A stretch of DNA of 27,572 nucleotides, taken from assembly GCA_018830925.1 (NCBI GenBank), contig JAHJRK010000101.1, positions 1-27,572 of the forward strand, in the 5' to 3' direction. The notes under the pieces were generated by a model. It did no database searches. It saw only the letters and a program-made list of their open reading frames with translations, and was not told the DNA's origin. Below, piece after piece: positions 8,701-16,068 of the stretch (its first letter is position 1; each line of letters opens with the position of its first letter). Position numbers and translations under genes: made by a program. Origin of the DNA: Pseudomonadota bacterium (GTDB lineage Bacteria > Desulfobacterota > Desulfobacteria > Desulfobacterales > RPRI01).

Positions 8701-9614
8701 AGGTCATCCCAGCGTTTCTGATCGTAACAGATTACGATCATCATGTAGTGGGAATCGATATGACCAGGATCTTTTGCGAGGGCTTTTTGAGCTATCTCCT
8801 CGGCCCGTATCGGATCGTTTAAACGATAATAAGCGAGACAGACATTGTAGTGTGTCCAGAGAAACATGATATCTTGGTGGTTCCGGGTCTCTGCTAGATT
8901 AATAGCCTTCAATCCATATTCCAGGGTCTCTTTATACATATTCCTGCTCAGGTAAGAGCAACTGAGATAATGATGCGTAACAGGATCTTCTGGATTATCA
9001 TCCAGGTCTCTCTTTAGGAGAGTGACGGTTCTATTAAATTTCTTGTCGGCATCCTCGCCTATTAAATTATAGCCGTGATGAGTGTAGCGGATAGGATAAA
9101 CTTTTGCGGAGGTTATTCCTACAACACGGTTATGAATACGACCTTCATAGTGAATCACCCCGTTGTTGCGGAATATTCGTTCCACATTTTGGATGTCTCT
9201 GACTGATCCCGTTCTCGTGGTGTTGACGATCTGGACAAGGATAGCATCGATCTCTTTATCCTGAACAGCCATGAGGACATTGGCAATACTTTCCTGTACC
9301 AGTTCATCGTCCGCATCGATCTGGAATATCCAGTCGCCCTTTGCATATTTTAAATAGTGATTCCGGGCCTCGCTGAAACTGTCGTTCCATGGATGAAAAT
9401 AGATTTTGTCGGTATATTTTCTGGCGATCTCCACTGTTTGGTCTGTCGAGCCTGTATCCACAAAGATGATCTCGTCCGCAATCGGTTTGACACTACTCAG
9501 GCATTGATCAATAAATTTCTCTTCATTTTTTGCGATCATGCAGACCGAGATCAGAGGTTTTTCTGATGGCTTTACAGCGACGACGGCCGATTTATTCCTT
9601 TTTTTCTTCTTCAT
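5790..9614 (-). CDS. Giant glycosyltransferase: GT2-TPR-GT2-TPR-GT4
   Basis: A 1274-aa protein with three predicted transferase domains. The first GT2 (about 18-190) has ISVCMIAKNEE, DEIIFVDTGSTD and the metal/nucleotide-sugar motif DADD at 100-103. The second GT2 (about 418-590) repeats the pattern with ISCVMIVKNEE, DTGSEDD and DGDE at 499-502. Each is followed by TPR-like helices (about 205-410 and 600-950). Residues ~963-1274 look like a GT4-type GT-B fold (IPNGID near 1091, SVGYINYKKGP near 1112, SVLESQHLSVMQAMSKG near 1193). The GT2 halves resemble the SunS/TPR-glycosyltransferase group that modifies peptides. The start follows AGGAGT. It lies 11 nt from the TylF-type gene and 190 nt from the GT41 fusion, in one operon. 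Sequential addition of several sugars to flagellin is the likely role. Confidence 0.9.
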   Translation of the reverse strand: MKKKKRNKSAVVAVKPSEKPLISVCMIAKNEEKFIDQCLSSVKPIADEIIFVDTGSTDQTVEIARKYTDKIYFHPWNDSFSEARNHYLKYAKGDWIFQIDADDELVQESIANVLMAVQDKEIDAILVQIVNTTRTGSVRDIQNVERIFRNNGVIHYEGRIHNRVVGITSAKVYPIRYTHHGYNLIGEDADKKFNRTVTLLKRDLDDNPEDPVTHHYLSCSYLSRNMYKETLEYGLKAINLAETRNHQDIMFLWTHYNVCLAYYRLNDPIRAEEIAQKALAKDPGHIDSHYMMIVICYDQKRWDDLIYHAEQYLRLLETVEINPAHFGTLILCSLNEAWNIHVLLGIARHDLGDPKFEESFEKAINVAPEPFLAARAAGIYFSNAGVSEHAIKYLELADKLHPGDETVHKCLKDLGKKMPTISCVMIVKNEEAFLDKCLLSVKDWVDEIIIVDTGSEDDTVKIARHFTDKIYFHPWEGSFSKARNQAMQYATGDWIFQIDGDEEMMESNGELLRDVVASAGNADAFLVTLISTYANGRKTARHNFERLFRNNGVIHYESIVHNQVVGQTCTKPSKIEIMHYGYSVDDKKANEKFIRTTELLKKQIAEDPDNPKPHHYLSASYMSHALFRDCIAEAEKAVELAEKIGDEHSLYLWSRHNAAMSYYYLGDMENARRHALRTLEKFDGHMDSYHVLTLVSAEQGDWNAVLQYGEKYLKRLAFYEAQSDKAGVLINMTMKEGAMVCLLTGYAWCKIGHKIRMMDCYRKAEVLADEPWQLWYNAAVYHMDKTHDYAESKTLLDKAIHLAPEEQSVWYSLAKLGFLSKDRLSELSWLMKLQQAGSKDESILNKLAMLLLEDGRTDEAAHILEVLLLEKPGNLQALLNIGIAYKRLNQCEKAVEKFMKVIELDPLSPKPWFHLSEISKVLGNPDESNIFMQRAQTLNESQSMQCLSLDAKANDVGNIDPVRKKIVFFARQSLDKFLDDVIKELSDEYETRKIIIPSEEQIPQLIDEGMQWADICWFEWCDELVIYGSNREKRSGQEIVCRLHSYEAFTDYPLRVNWPQVDMVIFIADHIREVVLEMVDALKKEQTTVIPNGIDAQKFTYKKRNLGYNIASVGYINYKKGPMLLLHAFKALYDTDRRYKLYLAGTFEDNRYVLYYRQMITELGLEKNIFFNGWQDNIDRWLEDKHYILCTSVLESQHLSVMQAMSKGIKPIIHNFVGAKTIYPKEYIWNTISDCVRLVLDEHYDSEAYRNFIAQHYSLASEISAIKQTLAHLA

Positions 9615-9625
9615 GAATTACACTC

Positions 9626-10543
9626 CTACAACTTAGGATAGATACTACAATTATCGCCTTTTCTCCAGAATACCCCCGTCCAATCGATCCGCTCGATAGG
9701 CTCCCTGATATTATTTTGCAGGCGGAACTCATCGACGGCCTTTTGACAGGGTTGAAAGTCGCCGTAATCGTCAATAATTATAAAACCGCCGGGGACGACT
9801 TTATGGTAGAGGTTGACTAAGGCATCCCGCGTCGATTTGTATAAGTCGCCATCGAGACGTAAGAGGGCGAGCTCTTTTACGGGCACATTGGGTAAGCTTT
9901 CATGAAACCAACCTTTAACAAATTGCACTTGCTCATCGAGGAGGCCATATTTGGCAAAAAGTTGTTGCACCTCTTCGAGGCTGATGGCGAGAATCGGGTG
10001 GACATCGACGCTGAAATCGTATCCCGCATCTTCGGGCGTCGCCGGTTTGGGGAGCCCCGCAAATGAATCGGCCGCCCAGACGGTGCGATCCGTCATGTTG
10101 TAGGCCGCCAGGTAACCCCGCATGAAAACAACGGCGCCACCCCGCCACACACCGGTTTCCATCACGTCACCCGGCACCCGGTCGCGCATGATGACATCGA
10201 GACAACGGTGAATGTTATCGAGTCTTTTTCCGCCGATCATGGTATGGGCTACTTCCGTTGCATCCCGAAGGTTAATGGATTTCGTCTCTCCGCTCTTCCC
10301 ATCGGGATAGTTCCAGATAAACTGGATTTGCCCTTCCCCTCGCCGGTCCCGCAGGACTTTCAGGATCGGATGATCATCCTTTTCCATCTCCCGGATCGTT
10401 TTAATGTCAATGGGTTGTCCGGCAACGACAGACAGCAGTATGTAAATCAGTCTGACCTCATTTTCCAGGTAAAGCAGATTGATCAATGATTTTTTCAAAA
10501 GGTCGAGATACCGCTCTTCGGGAGCGACGATGTCTATCGGCAT
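9626..10543 (-). CDS. TylF/MycF-type SAM-dependent O-methyltransferase
   Basis: Predicted to methylate a hydroxyl of a sugar or sugar-bearing product. The protein has the TylF (macrocin O-methyltransferase) layout: GKRLDNIHRCLD before the SAM site, DVMETGVWRGGAVVFMRGYL as the SAM loop, WAADSFAGLPKP, then LRLDGDLYKSTRDAL and FIIIDDYGDFQPCQKAVDEFR, whose acidic residues bind a divalent metal in characterised members. Length (305 aa) is somewhat above the family's usual ~250 because of an N-terminal helical extension. The frame opens ATG ATG ATT ATG. The Shine-Dalgarno GAAGG abuts the first ATG, so I place the start at the last one (10543, MPIDIV), nine bases from it. It is packed between two glycosyltransferase genes. 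Confidence 0.88.
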   Translation of the reverse strand: MPIDIVAPEERYLDLLKKSLINLLYLENEVRLIYILLSVVAGQPIDIKTIREMEKDDHPILKVLRDRRGEGQIQFIWNYPDGKSGETKSINLRDATEVAHTMIGGKRLDNIHRCLDVIMRDRVPGDVMETGVWRGGAVVFMRGYLAAYNMTDRTVWAADSFAGLPKPATPEDAGYDFSVDVHPILAISLEEVQQLFAKYGLLDEQVQFVKGWFHESLPNVPVKELALLRLDGDLYKSTRDALVNLYHKVVPGGFIIIDDYGDFQPCQKAVDEFRLQNNIREPIERIDWTGVFWRKGDNCSIYPKL

Positions 10544-10562
10544 AATCATCATCCTTCTATTG

Positions 10563-12092
10563 TTATTGAATCATGAGCGCCTGCGCTTTTCTTGTCATGT
10601 CTTGCGCTGCCGCCTCTTCACCGATTGCCGCAAGAACGGCCGCCACGCGGACATAGGGAATTTCATATTGAGGAAATATCTTTGCCGCCTCCTCAAATGA
10701 CTGAAGAGCTGCAAATGTCTTTCCCTCTCGTGCGCGAGTTTCGCCCAAGAGTATCCGCGCCTTGATTGAACGAGAGTTAAGACCCAGTGCCTGCTCTAAT
10801 AAAGCTGACGCATCCGGAGATGATCCGGCGCCGAAAAGGCAGGGCAGGTAATTTTGCGGCTCCAGCCGCGCTGCCTCGGCAAAGCATGCCTGAGCACGGT
10901 CATGATCCCTGTCCACCTGGGCCAGGATGAGACCGTCATGGAGAAGTAATTCAAACCGTGTCGGCATCAGCCTCAGATAACGTCCCTTGCGGGATGCCCC
11001 TGACAACCTGGAAAATTTATCATATACGGCATCCGTCTCGTTCCCTTGCCCGCAGCGCCATCCGACCTCGGACAATTGCTTCCGGTAAAAGTCGATCCTG
11101 TCAATGGCGTGATTTTTCTGCAAGCGCTCATTTATTACGTACAACCTGGCTTCCTTCGCCATGCGGGACATGAGATCTCTATCGCCGGCCAGCTTGTCGA
11201 GAATTGATATCAGATCATCCTGATTTCGAAAAAAGAAACCTGTTTTACCATCCTGCACAGCCGCCCGGTAAGGGACTATCTCCTGAACAACGGCAACAAC
11301 CTCGGAAACAGCATATTCGAGGAATTTCACATCCGACCGGGAGCGGTTGAAAGCCGTATCTTTCAGCGGCGCAAGGCCGATATCGATGGTCTCAAGAAAA
11401 GAGTAATAATCCTCAATCGAGCCAGGTTTTACCCGCCGCTTCCTTTCTGCGGGCATGTCGCGGAAAAGATTCCAGATGGGATCGGAACACATGAGGTGAA
11501 GTTCTGCGTCATTCCTTGCCCCCATCCATTTTATGAGGACCGGGGCAATTTCCGCCATGTCTTCCATGTGGCCATGGGAACCACCCCAACCGATGATCAG
11601 GCGTTTATTTTTCCGGATCATCCTTTCCGGCGGAATGATCGTTATCTGATTTGGAAAGACAATATTTACGGGGTTCAGATAACCGTAGATTCTCATCAAT
11701 TCCGCTACCGTAAATTGCAAGACATCGCTCAGACATACCAGTCTTTTAGAAAGGCTGAAGTTCTCCGGGTTGCGATAAAAGAAATAAACAGGACTCCAAG
11801 GTTGAACGGCATTGATGTCATCGGCAAGTTCGAAGACCGTGAGACGCTTTTGCGCTTTCCTCTCCAAGATTAGGGGAAGAAGATCCGGATCACAGACGTT
11901 TTTGAGGACAAGGACATGGGCCGCCCGCATGATTTCTTCTTTATTGCGGTGGACATTCGTCAGATTAACAACATAAACACCCTCTTCCAGGGCCATGGCC
12001 ATGCCCGGTGCCAGGGTGCGGTAATAATAATCACCGCCTTCTTCGTTTTGCGGCGGCTCGACCTGCACAATTAAAAGGGGCTGTCCCTTCAT
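10563..12092 (-). CDS. GT4-like glycosyltransferase with C-terminal TPR region
   Basis: The 509-aa product has a GT-B type transferase body (about 1-345): IIGWGGSHGHMEDM near the middle of the fold, SIEDYYSFLETIDIGLAPL, and SRSDVKFLEYAVSEVVAVVQEIVPY, which corresponds to the donor-binding E-x7-E region. Residues ~375-509 are TPR-like helices (ACFAEAARLEPQNYLPCLFGAG, FEEAAKIFPQYEIPYVRVAAVLAA). A longer frame exists from a TTG at 12155, but only the ATG at 12092 has a proper ribosome site (GGAGT, 8 nt upstream). It ends 19 nt before the methyltransferase start and belongs to the flagellin-modification operon. Donor and acceptor are unknown. Confidence 0.85.
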   Translation of the reverse strand: MKGQPLLIVQVEPPQNEEGGDYYYRTLAPGMAMALEEGVYVVNLTNVHRNKEEIMRAAHVLVLKNVCDPDLLPLILERKAQKRLTVFELADDINAVQPWSPVYFFYRNPENFSLSKRLVCLSDVLQFTVAELMRIYGYLNPVNIVFPNQITIIPPERMIRKNKRLIIGWGGSHGHMEDMAEIAPVLIKWMGARNDAELHLMCSDPIWNLFRDMPAERKRRVKPGSIEDYYSFLETIDIGLAPLKDTAFNRSRSDVKFLEYAVSEVVAVVQEIVPYRAAVQDGKTGFFFRNQDDLISILDKLAGDRDLMSRMAKEARLYVINERLQKNHAIDRIDFYRKQLSEVGWRCGQGNETDAVYDKFSRLSGASRKGRYLRLMPTRFELLLHDGLILAQVDRDHDRAQACFAEAARLEPQNYLPCLFGAGSSPDASALLEQALGLNSRSIKARILLGETRAREGKTFAALQSFEEAAKIFPQYEIPYVRVAAVLAAIGEEAAAQDMTRKAQALMIQ

Positions 12093-12182
12093 ATGTGATG
12101 ACTCCATTGATCTGTATTCATAAAGACATGCCCCGCCCAAAAAAGTTCTGTGCAATTGAGTCGTTTGTCTACATGATACATT

Positions 12183-12590
12183 TTAAATACCTGCCCGGAT
12201 TGCAGGTGAACAACAATTTTCGGCTTTCCCCTTCCGGATGACTTCCCGCAGGCGCGGCCCGTCCTCGGCAAAGAGCTCTTCGTCGGCATCTAATTGAAAG
12301 ATCCAGTCACCGCTGGCATATGCCAGCGCTTGATTTCTGGCTTTGCTGAAACTGTCCTCCCAGGGATGAAAGTACAATTTATCTGTGTAACGTCTTGCGA
12401 TTTCTACAGTTCTATCCGTTGAGCCGGTATCCACGATGATGATTTCATCAACAAAATCTTTGACACTATCTAAGCAGCGGCTGAGACATGCTTCCTCGTT
12501 TTTTACTATCATACAGGCGGAAATTGTGGGGGAGGTTTTCGTGCGGGCAATCTGCATATTATTATGATTTCTTTTCTTTTTTTTAGCCAT
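12183..12590 (-). CDS. Truncated GT2 glycosyltransferase (fragment)
   Basis: This 135-aa frame matches the N-terminus of the 1274-aa protein: PTISACMIVKNEE, DEIIIVDTGSTDRTVEIAR, LYFHPWEDSFSKARNQ and DADEE at 101-105. Homology stops near residue 122, and the frame ends after CCSPAIRAGI. The acceptor half of the GT2 fold and all TPRs are missing, so it can hardly be an active transferase. It still has an intact start, a weak AGGA ribosome site and a promoter-like element upstream. It is first in the operon. It is most likely the stub of a third GT2-TPR gene lost by deletion; recombination with the similar domains at about 8.2-8.4 and 9.3-9.6 kb is possible. A trimmed regulatory or accessory role cannot be excluded. 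Confidence 0.8.
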   Translation of the reverse strand: MAKKKKRNHNNMQIARTKTSPTISACMIVKNEEACLSRCLDSVKDFVDEIIIVDTGSTDRTVEIARRYTDKLYFHPWEDSFSKARNQALAYASGDWIFQLDADEELFAEDGPRLREVIRKGKAENCCSPAIRAGI

Positions 12591-12623
12591 TTATGTCCTG
12601 CCTTTTGTAACTGCTATGTGGAC

Positions 12624-12673
12624 AGGCTGTAGACTATTAGGCTGTAGGCTATTAGCTATCAACCTACAGCCTA
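12624..12673. repeat. Heptamer array with an 11-bp hairpin
   Basis: Units AGGCTGT, AGACTAT, TAGGCTG, TAGGCTA, TTAGCTA, TCAACCT, ACAGCCT follow a 7-bp period. TAGGCTGTAGG (12638-12648) pairs perfectly with CCTACAGCCTA (12663-12673) over a 14-nt loop. Bases 12638-12655 are the exact reverse complement of 572-589. The array lies in the predicted 5' leader of the glycosylation operon. Confidence 0.7.
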
Positions 12674-12713
12674 TCCATCTGAGTAGTTGCTGATTTCTTT
12701 GTATTTAAATTTG

Positions 12714-12743
12714 TCTGCGTTCATCTGTGTGAATCTGCGGCTG
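12714..12743. repeat. Three 10-bp tandem repeats (TCTGYGNNNN)
   Basis: TCTGCGTTCA, TCTGTGTGAA and TCTGCGGCTG are contiguous, with the first part of each unit conserved. This is a third period class (10 bp) next to a 7-bp array, paralleling the 9-bp plus 7-bp pair in the first spacer. Confidence 0.6.
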
Positions 12744-12801
12744 AATAGTTACTACTTTTTTTAACCATCGCCGTGAAAACCTTAATCTTGCTTATAAATT
12801 C

Positions 12802-12819
12802 TAGCAACAAATATGCCAG
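12802..12819 (-). promoter_or_regulatory. Sigma-54 promoter candidate for the glycosylation operon
   Basis: The minus strand reads CTGGCATATTTGTTGCTA. The GG of TGGCAT and the GC of TTGCT are exactly 12 bases apart, as in the -24/-12 consensus TGGCAC-N5-TTGCW, with one mismatch at the last C of TGGCAC. The start would be near 12791, giving a ~200-nt leader to the truncated GT2 gene. Sigma-54 commonly drives middle flagellar genes, so this fits a flagellin-modification operon. No activator site was identified. Confidence 0.45.
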
Positions 12820-13024
12820 CTTATTCAAAGAAAGATTCTGCAATTATTTAAGCCGGATAGATTTAATGACCAGCAAGGACAGGAAATAAAAGCCAATTAT
12901 TTGACGCTTCAGCCGGGAGATTTTGCCGGGTGAGCCTTAATGTTTTTACAGATGAGCACATAACAATGATGATATATCACGTAAGGCACACCGGATGTCG
13001 CCGTTTCCACCTCACTTTGAATGT

Positions 13025-13765
13025 TTACCTCACCCGCTTCAGATACCCATCCGGCGCAACAGTGATGAGGAGTTTGTTTTCCATTTCTTTGTCGATTTCA
13101 AACCGGTTATTGGTTTTCAGAAATTCCCGTACTGCTGTTTTTGGGTTATTTCCTTTTCCCCAGGGGCGGTCGGGGAACATGTTGTCGGGCATGTCTTCAA
13201 TGATGGTGTCGAACACGATGCAGTAGCTGCCTATGGAAACCAGGGAGGCGTAAGCCTCAAGTTCTGCAAGAACGTGCTCATGGGTATGGTTGGAATCGAG
13301 GCAAACAAGTATGCGCTCGTAGCCTTTGGCGTGTTCGTGCACTTGGGCGATGATGTCCGGTGCGATGCTGGAACCCTGAATCATCGTGATGCGCTTGAAC
13401 ATGGGGTGCGCCTCGATCGCTTCGCGGTTGTGGGCGCGGATGTCGATGTCCACGCCCAGCACCTCGGCGTCCTGCGGGCCACCACAAGCGGCATTCAATT
13501 CAAGCATGGAGGCGGAAAAAATTAGCGATCCGCCATGTGCGATGCCGGTTTCAATGATCAGGTCTGGCTTCACCGACCAGATGATCTCCTGCATGGCGAT
13601 AATGTCCTGTGGATATTGGATAATGGGGCGTCCAAGCCAGAAAAAATTGTAGGAGTACTTGGGTGTTATCGATGCACGCATGAACGCCTGGGCACTATTC
13701 TTGAGCGTTCTGTCTTCGGCATTTGATGCGATTCGATCTTGAACCTCTCGTTCAAATGGGGTCAT
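13025..13765 (-). CDS. CmcI-type (cephalosporin hydroxylase family) methyltransferase-like protein
   Basis: A 246-aa protein of the CmcI/rhamnosyl O-methyltransferase family, which has a SAM-methyltransferase fold. Visible features are FWLGRPIIQYPQDI near the N-terminus, LIIETGIAHGGSLIFSASML as the SAM loop, LGVDIDIRAHN, and LVCLDSNHTHEHVLAELEAY, a metal-binding type motif of the family. Members in glycan clusters are annotated as hydroxylases by name but more likely methylate sugars. Its start overlaps the 3' end of the upstream FkbM gene by 14 nt, so the two are probably translationally coupled, and the ribosome site (AAAGAGAT) is modest. It is the last gene of the long glycan operon. Confidence 0.87.
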   Translation of the reverse strand: MTPFEREVQDRIASNAEDRTLKNSAQAFMRASITPKYSYNFFWLGRPIIQYPQDIIAMQEIIWSVKPDLIIETGIAHGGSLIFSASMLELNAACGGPQDAEVLGVDIDIRAHNREAIEAHPMFKRITMIQGSSIAPDIIAQVHEHAKGYERILVCLDSNHTHEHVLAELEAYASLVSIGSYCIVFDTIIEDMPDNMFPDRPWGKGNNPKTAVREFLKTNNRFEIDKEMENKLLITVAPDGYLKRVR

Positions 13766-14504
13766 TCAATATCTCTTTATTGTGAGTTTGTTTCGTCTCG
13801 ATAAGACTGGCAGCAGATGTGTGTAAAAAGGTTAAATTGGCTGCCCATAGCCTGTCACTCCGAGTATACAAAAATGAACCAATATCCCAGATTTCGTAAT
13901 TAAACTTGTTTAGATAAGACACAAGATCAATAAAACGTGTCTGATTCATATATGTTTCAGCAAAAGTAACTTCGGAATAAATCATCGTTACCTTTCCTTC
14001 CTGGAGTAAGATTTCCGCACCTTGTAAAACGTTAAGCTCAAAACCCTGAACATCTAGTTTTAATATATCAATTTTATTGATATTATTTACTTGACAGTAA
14101 TGGTCAAGAGTCAAAGTTGGGACATTAATCGTTTTGTAGTCATATTTATGCTCGGAACTAAGCTTAATCATACGTTCCGTTGGCTCGAGCAAAGAGCTAA
14201 CTTCCGGCACACGTGTAGCATAAAATGAAGCAAGTCCAATATTATTAGCAAGGGCAATTGGATTGAGTGTTATCCCGGAAACATCACCCCAATTCTTCTC
14301 AAGTAGAGAAAATATCTCCGGATTCGGCTCGAAAGAGGTAATAAAACAGTTTGGAAAATCATCTCGATAGCGACTGATGCTTTGTCCAATATTTGCCCCA
14401 ACATCAAAAACATGCATGCTGTTATTTGTTAAGATTTTTGAAAGTCGACAATGCCGTTGAAAACTATCTTCTTCACGTTCGGCCAAATAGAGTGTGTTGG
14501 TCAT
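13752..14504 (-). CDS. FkbM family methyltransferase
   Basis: This 250-aa SAM-dependent methyltransferase is probably specific for a sugar hydroxyl of the glycan. It shows MHVFDVGANIGQSISRYRD (SAM loop), TSFEPNPEIFSLLEKN (acidic residue for the ribose), VPTLTLDHYCQ and IDILKLDVQGFELNVLQGAE, all typical of FkbM proteins, and it is of normal full length. An AGGGAA ribosome site lies 6 nt before ATG. The gene is clearly richer in A+T than the genes at 17-21 kb, as is its upstream neighbour, suggesting separate acquisition. It overlaps the CmcI-type gene by 14 nt. Confidence 0.9.
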   Translation of the reverse strand: MTNTLYLAEREEDSFQRHCRLSKILTNNSMHVFDVGANIGQSISRYRDDFPNCFITSFEPNPEIFSLLEKNWGDVSGITLNPIALANNIGLASFYATRVPEVSSLLEPTERMIKLSSEHKYDYKTINVPTLTLDHYCQVNNINKIDILKLDVQGFELNVLQGAEILLQEGKVTMIYSEVTFAETYMNQTRFIDLVSYLNKFNYEIWDIGSFLYTRSDRLWAANLTFLHTSAASLIETKQTHNKEILNDPI

Positions 14505-14579
14505 TGATAATTCCCTGATTTGTTATAATTGATAATTGCGTTTAGCATAATACTGAAACAGTGTATCGTTTTATGCAAG

Positions 14580-15974
14580 TCAAATATTCATTACGCGTAT
14601 TTCATTAAATTTATTACGAAAATAATCCAGTTCCTCAAAACTCATGTTTTTAGGCTTCAAATAGTATTGTTGTACTTTTTGCACAGGATCTAAATCAATG
14701 TCGCCTTTCCAAATCTGTTCTTCAGAGAAGGCTGAGAGCAAAAGCCCTTCTTTTTTTGCTTGCTCAAATACTTTTGTTCCGGGGAAAGGAATAAGATTAA
14801 AGACATAGTTAAGGTCTGCTTTCAATTCCATGAGAAGATCATATGTATCCTGAAGGGTTTGCGTCGTATCTTCAGGAAAGCCCATAATAGACATTGTACT
14901 TATGCGCATGCCATATTTTCTTAAGGATTGGGCTGCACGGAAAATTTGCTCACGATTTAAGTTCTTGCCAATAATCTTGTTCCGAATATATTCGTTCCCA
15001 TGCTCGATTGGCAATCTGGCGAAAACGCAACCAGCTTTTGATAGCGCCTTTGCTATATCATCATCCATAGACGCAAGATGTAAGCCACAAGTAGGTTCAA
15101 ATTGTATATCAAGGCGTCGACACAATATCTCCTCGCATATTTCTATGACATGAGATTTATCAAGATTTACATTGTCGTCAATAAATCCAAAATAATTCAT
15201 ACCGTATTCGCGATGAAGATGCTCAATCTCCCCAACGACACGTTTTGGTGAACGCTTTCGAAATCCTCTACCCATAGTTTTATGACATGCGCAAAAATTA
15301 CAACTAAAAGGACAACTTCTCGATGTCAAAATTGGAACCGAGATTTTGATATCATGCTTTTTGGGATTGTGCCAGGATGAATGATCACCGAAGTAGTCCG
15401 AAAAATCAATAAGACTCCATGAGGCATCAGGCAGCTGATCTAAATCCGAAATATAGCCGTTTCGTTGATTATAAGCTACAGTTCCATTGACGCGGTAGGC
15501 AAATGAATGAATATTTTCAAAATCATTTATCTTTGTCTTTTTAATGCAATTAGCCAGCGCTACAATTTGCTCTTCACCCTCGCCTACTATAACAGAGTCA
15601 AATTCTGAACAATTGGCAAGGATATCTTTGTAAAAAATAGACGGGTGTGCACCACCAATGGTGATATGCACATTGGGCAATGCTTTGCGCAACCGTTTGG
15701 CGACACGCATAATAAATGGCAGATGCTGACTAACAAAGCAGTTAAATCCGATTATGGCAGGGTCTAGATCGGAAACTGCGTTATTAATTTTGAGCATTAA
15801 ATTATCGAATGGATCAACTTCAGGATCAGATTTCATTACTGAAAGGTCCAGTATATGCGGAGAGAAACCTGCTTGATGAAGAACAGTTGCAAGACACAAC
15901 AATGGAACAGGGATAGTTCCTTTCGATTCTTGCATCCATTCTAATTTGGGACATGCTATTAAAAGTATATTCAT
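14580..15974 (-). CDS. B12-binding domain radical SAM protein
   Basis: The 464-aa product has an N-terminal cobalamin-binding-like Rossmann domain (MNILLIACPKLEW, then IIGFNCFVSQHLPFIMRVAK and ITIGGAHPSIFYKDIL) and a radical SAM core with the cluster motif CPFSCNFC at 221-228. The usual B12-ligand pattern DxHxxG is not evident, so cobalamin binding may be base-off or lost. Typical of the class are GMNYFGFIDDNVNLD and STMSIMGFPEDTTQTLQDT. Such enzymes often methylate unactivated carbon or phosphorus or act on lipids and sugars; the substrate is unknown. A longer frame starts at 16028, but the ATG at 15974 has GAGGT 9 nt upstream. Base composition is A+T-rich. Confidence 0.88.
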   Translation of the reverse strand: MNILLIACPKLEWMQESKGTIPVPLLCLATVLHQAGFSPHILDLSVMKSDPEVDPFDNLMLKINNAVSDLDPAIIGFNCFVSQHLPFIMRVAKRLRKALPNVHITIGGAHPSIFYKDILANCSEFDSVIVGEGEEQIVALANCIKKTKINDFENIHSFAYRVNGTVAYNQRNGYISDLDQLPDASWSLIDFSDYFGDHSSWHNPKKHDIKISVPILTSRSCPFSCNFCACHKTMGRGFRKRSPKRVVGEIEHLHREYGMNYFGFIDDNVNLDKSHVIEICEEILCRRLDIQFEPTCGLHLASMDDDIAKALSKAGCVFARLPIEHGNEYIRNKIIGKNLNREQIFRAAQSLRKYGMRISTMSIMGFPEDTTQTLQDTYDLLMELKADLNYVFNLIPFPGTKVFEQAKKEGLLLSAFSEEQIWKGDIDLDPVQKVQQYYLKPKNMSFEELDYFRNKFNEIRVMNI

Positions 15975-16068
15975 ATTAATTCTACCTCTTTTGCAATTGG
16001 AATGTTTGCCAAAAAATATGTTAGCCATAAAACCATTTTACTATTTATCGGAAATTTCACCGGGTCAA

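Larger units (their letters stand above)
12591..13024. other. Intergenic spacer between the two operons
   Basis: No gene is supported here. It holds a 7-bp array forming a hairpin, three 10-bp repeats and a sigma-54-type promoter pointing to the glycosylation operon. I see no strong terminator behind the gene ending at 13025; only weak CCGG-based pairings occur around 12910-12940. Confidence 0.65.

Noticed and set aside
12089..12289. 66-aa minus-strand frame covering the end of the truncated GT2
   Set aside because: It is a different frame from the GT2 homology and shows no continuation of the family, so it does not restore the gene by frameshift.
12880..12945. Terminator after the glycan operon
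   Set aside because: Only weak CCGG-centred pairings without a T-run; not good enough to call.
12995..13525. 176-aa plus-strand reading frame
   Set aside because: It lies entirely opposite the well-supported CmcI-type gene and has no family features; a shadow frame.
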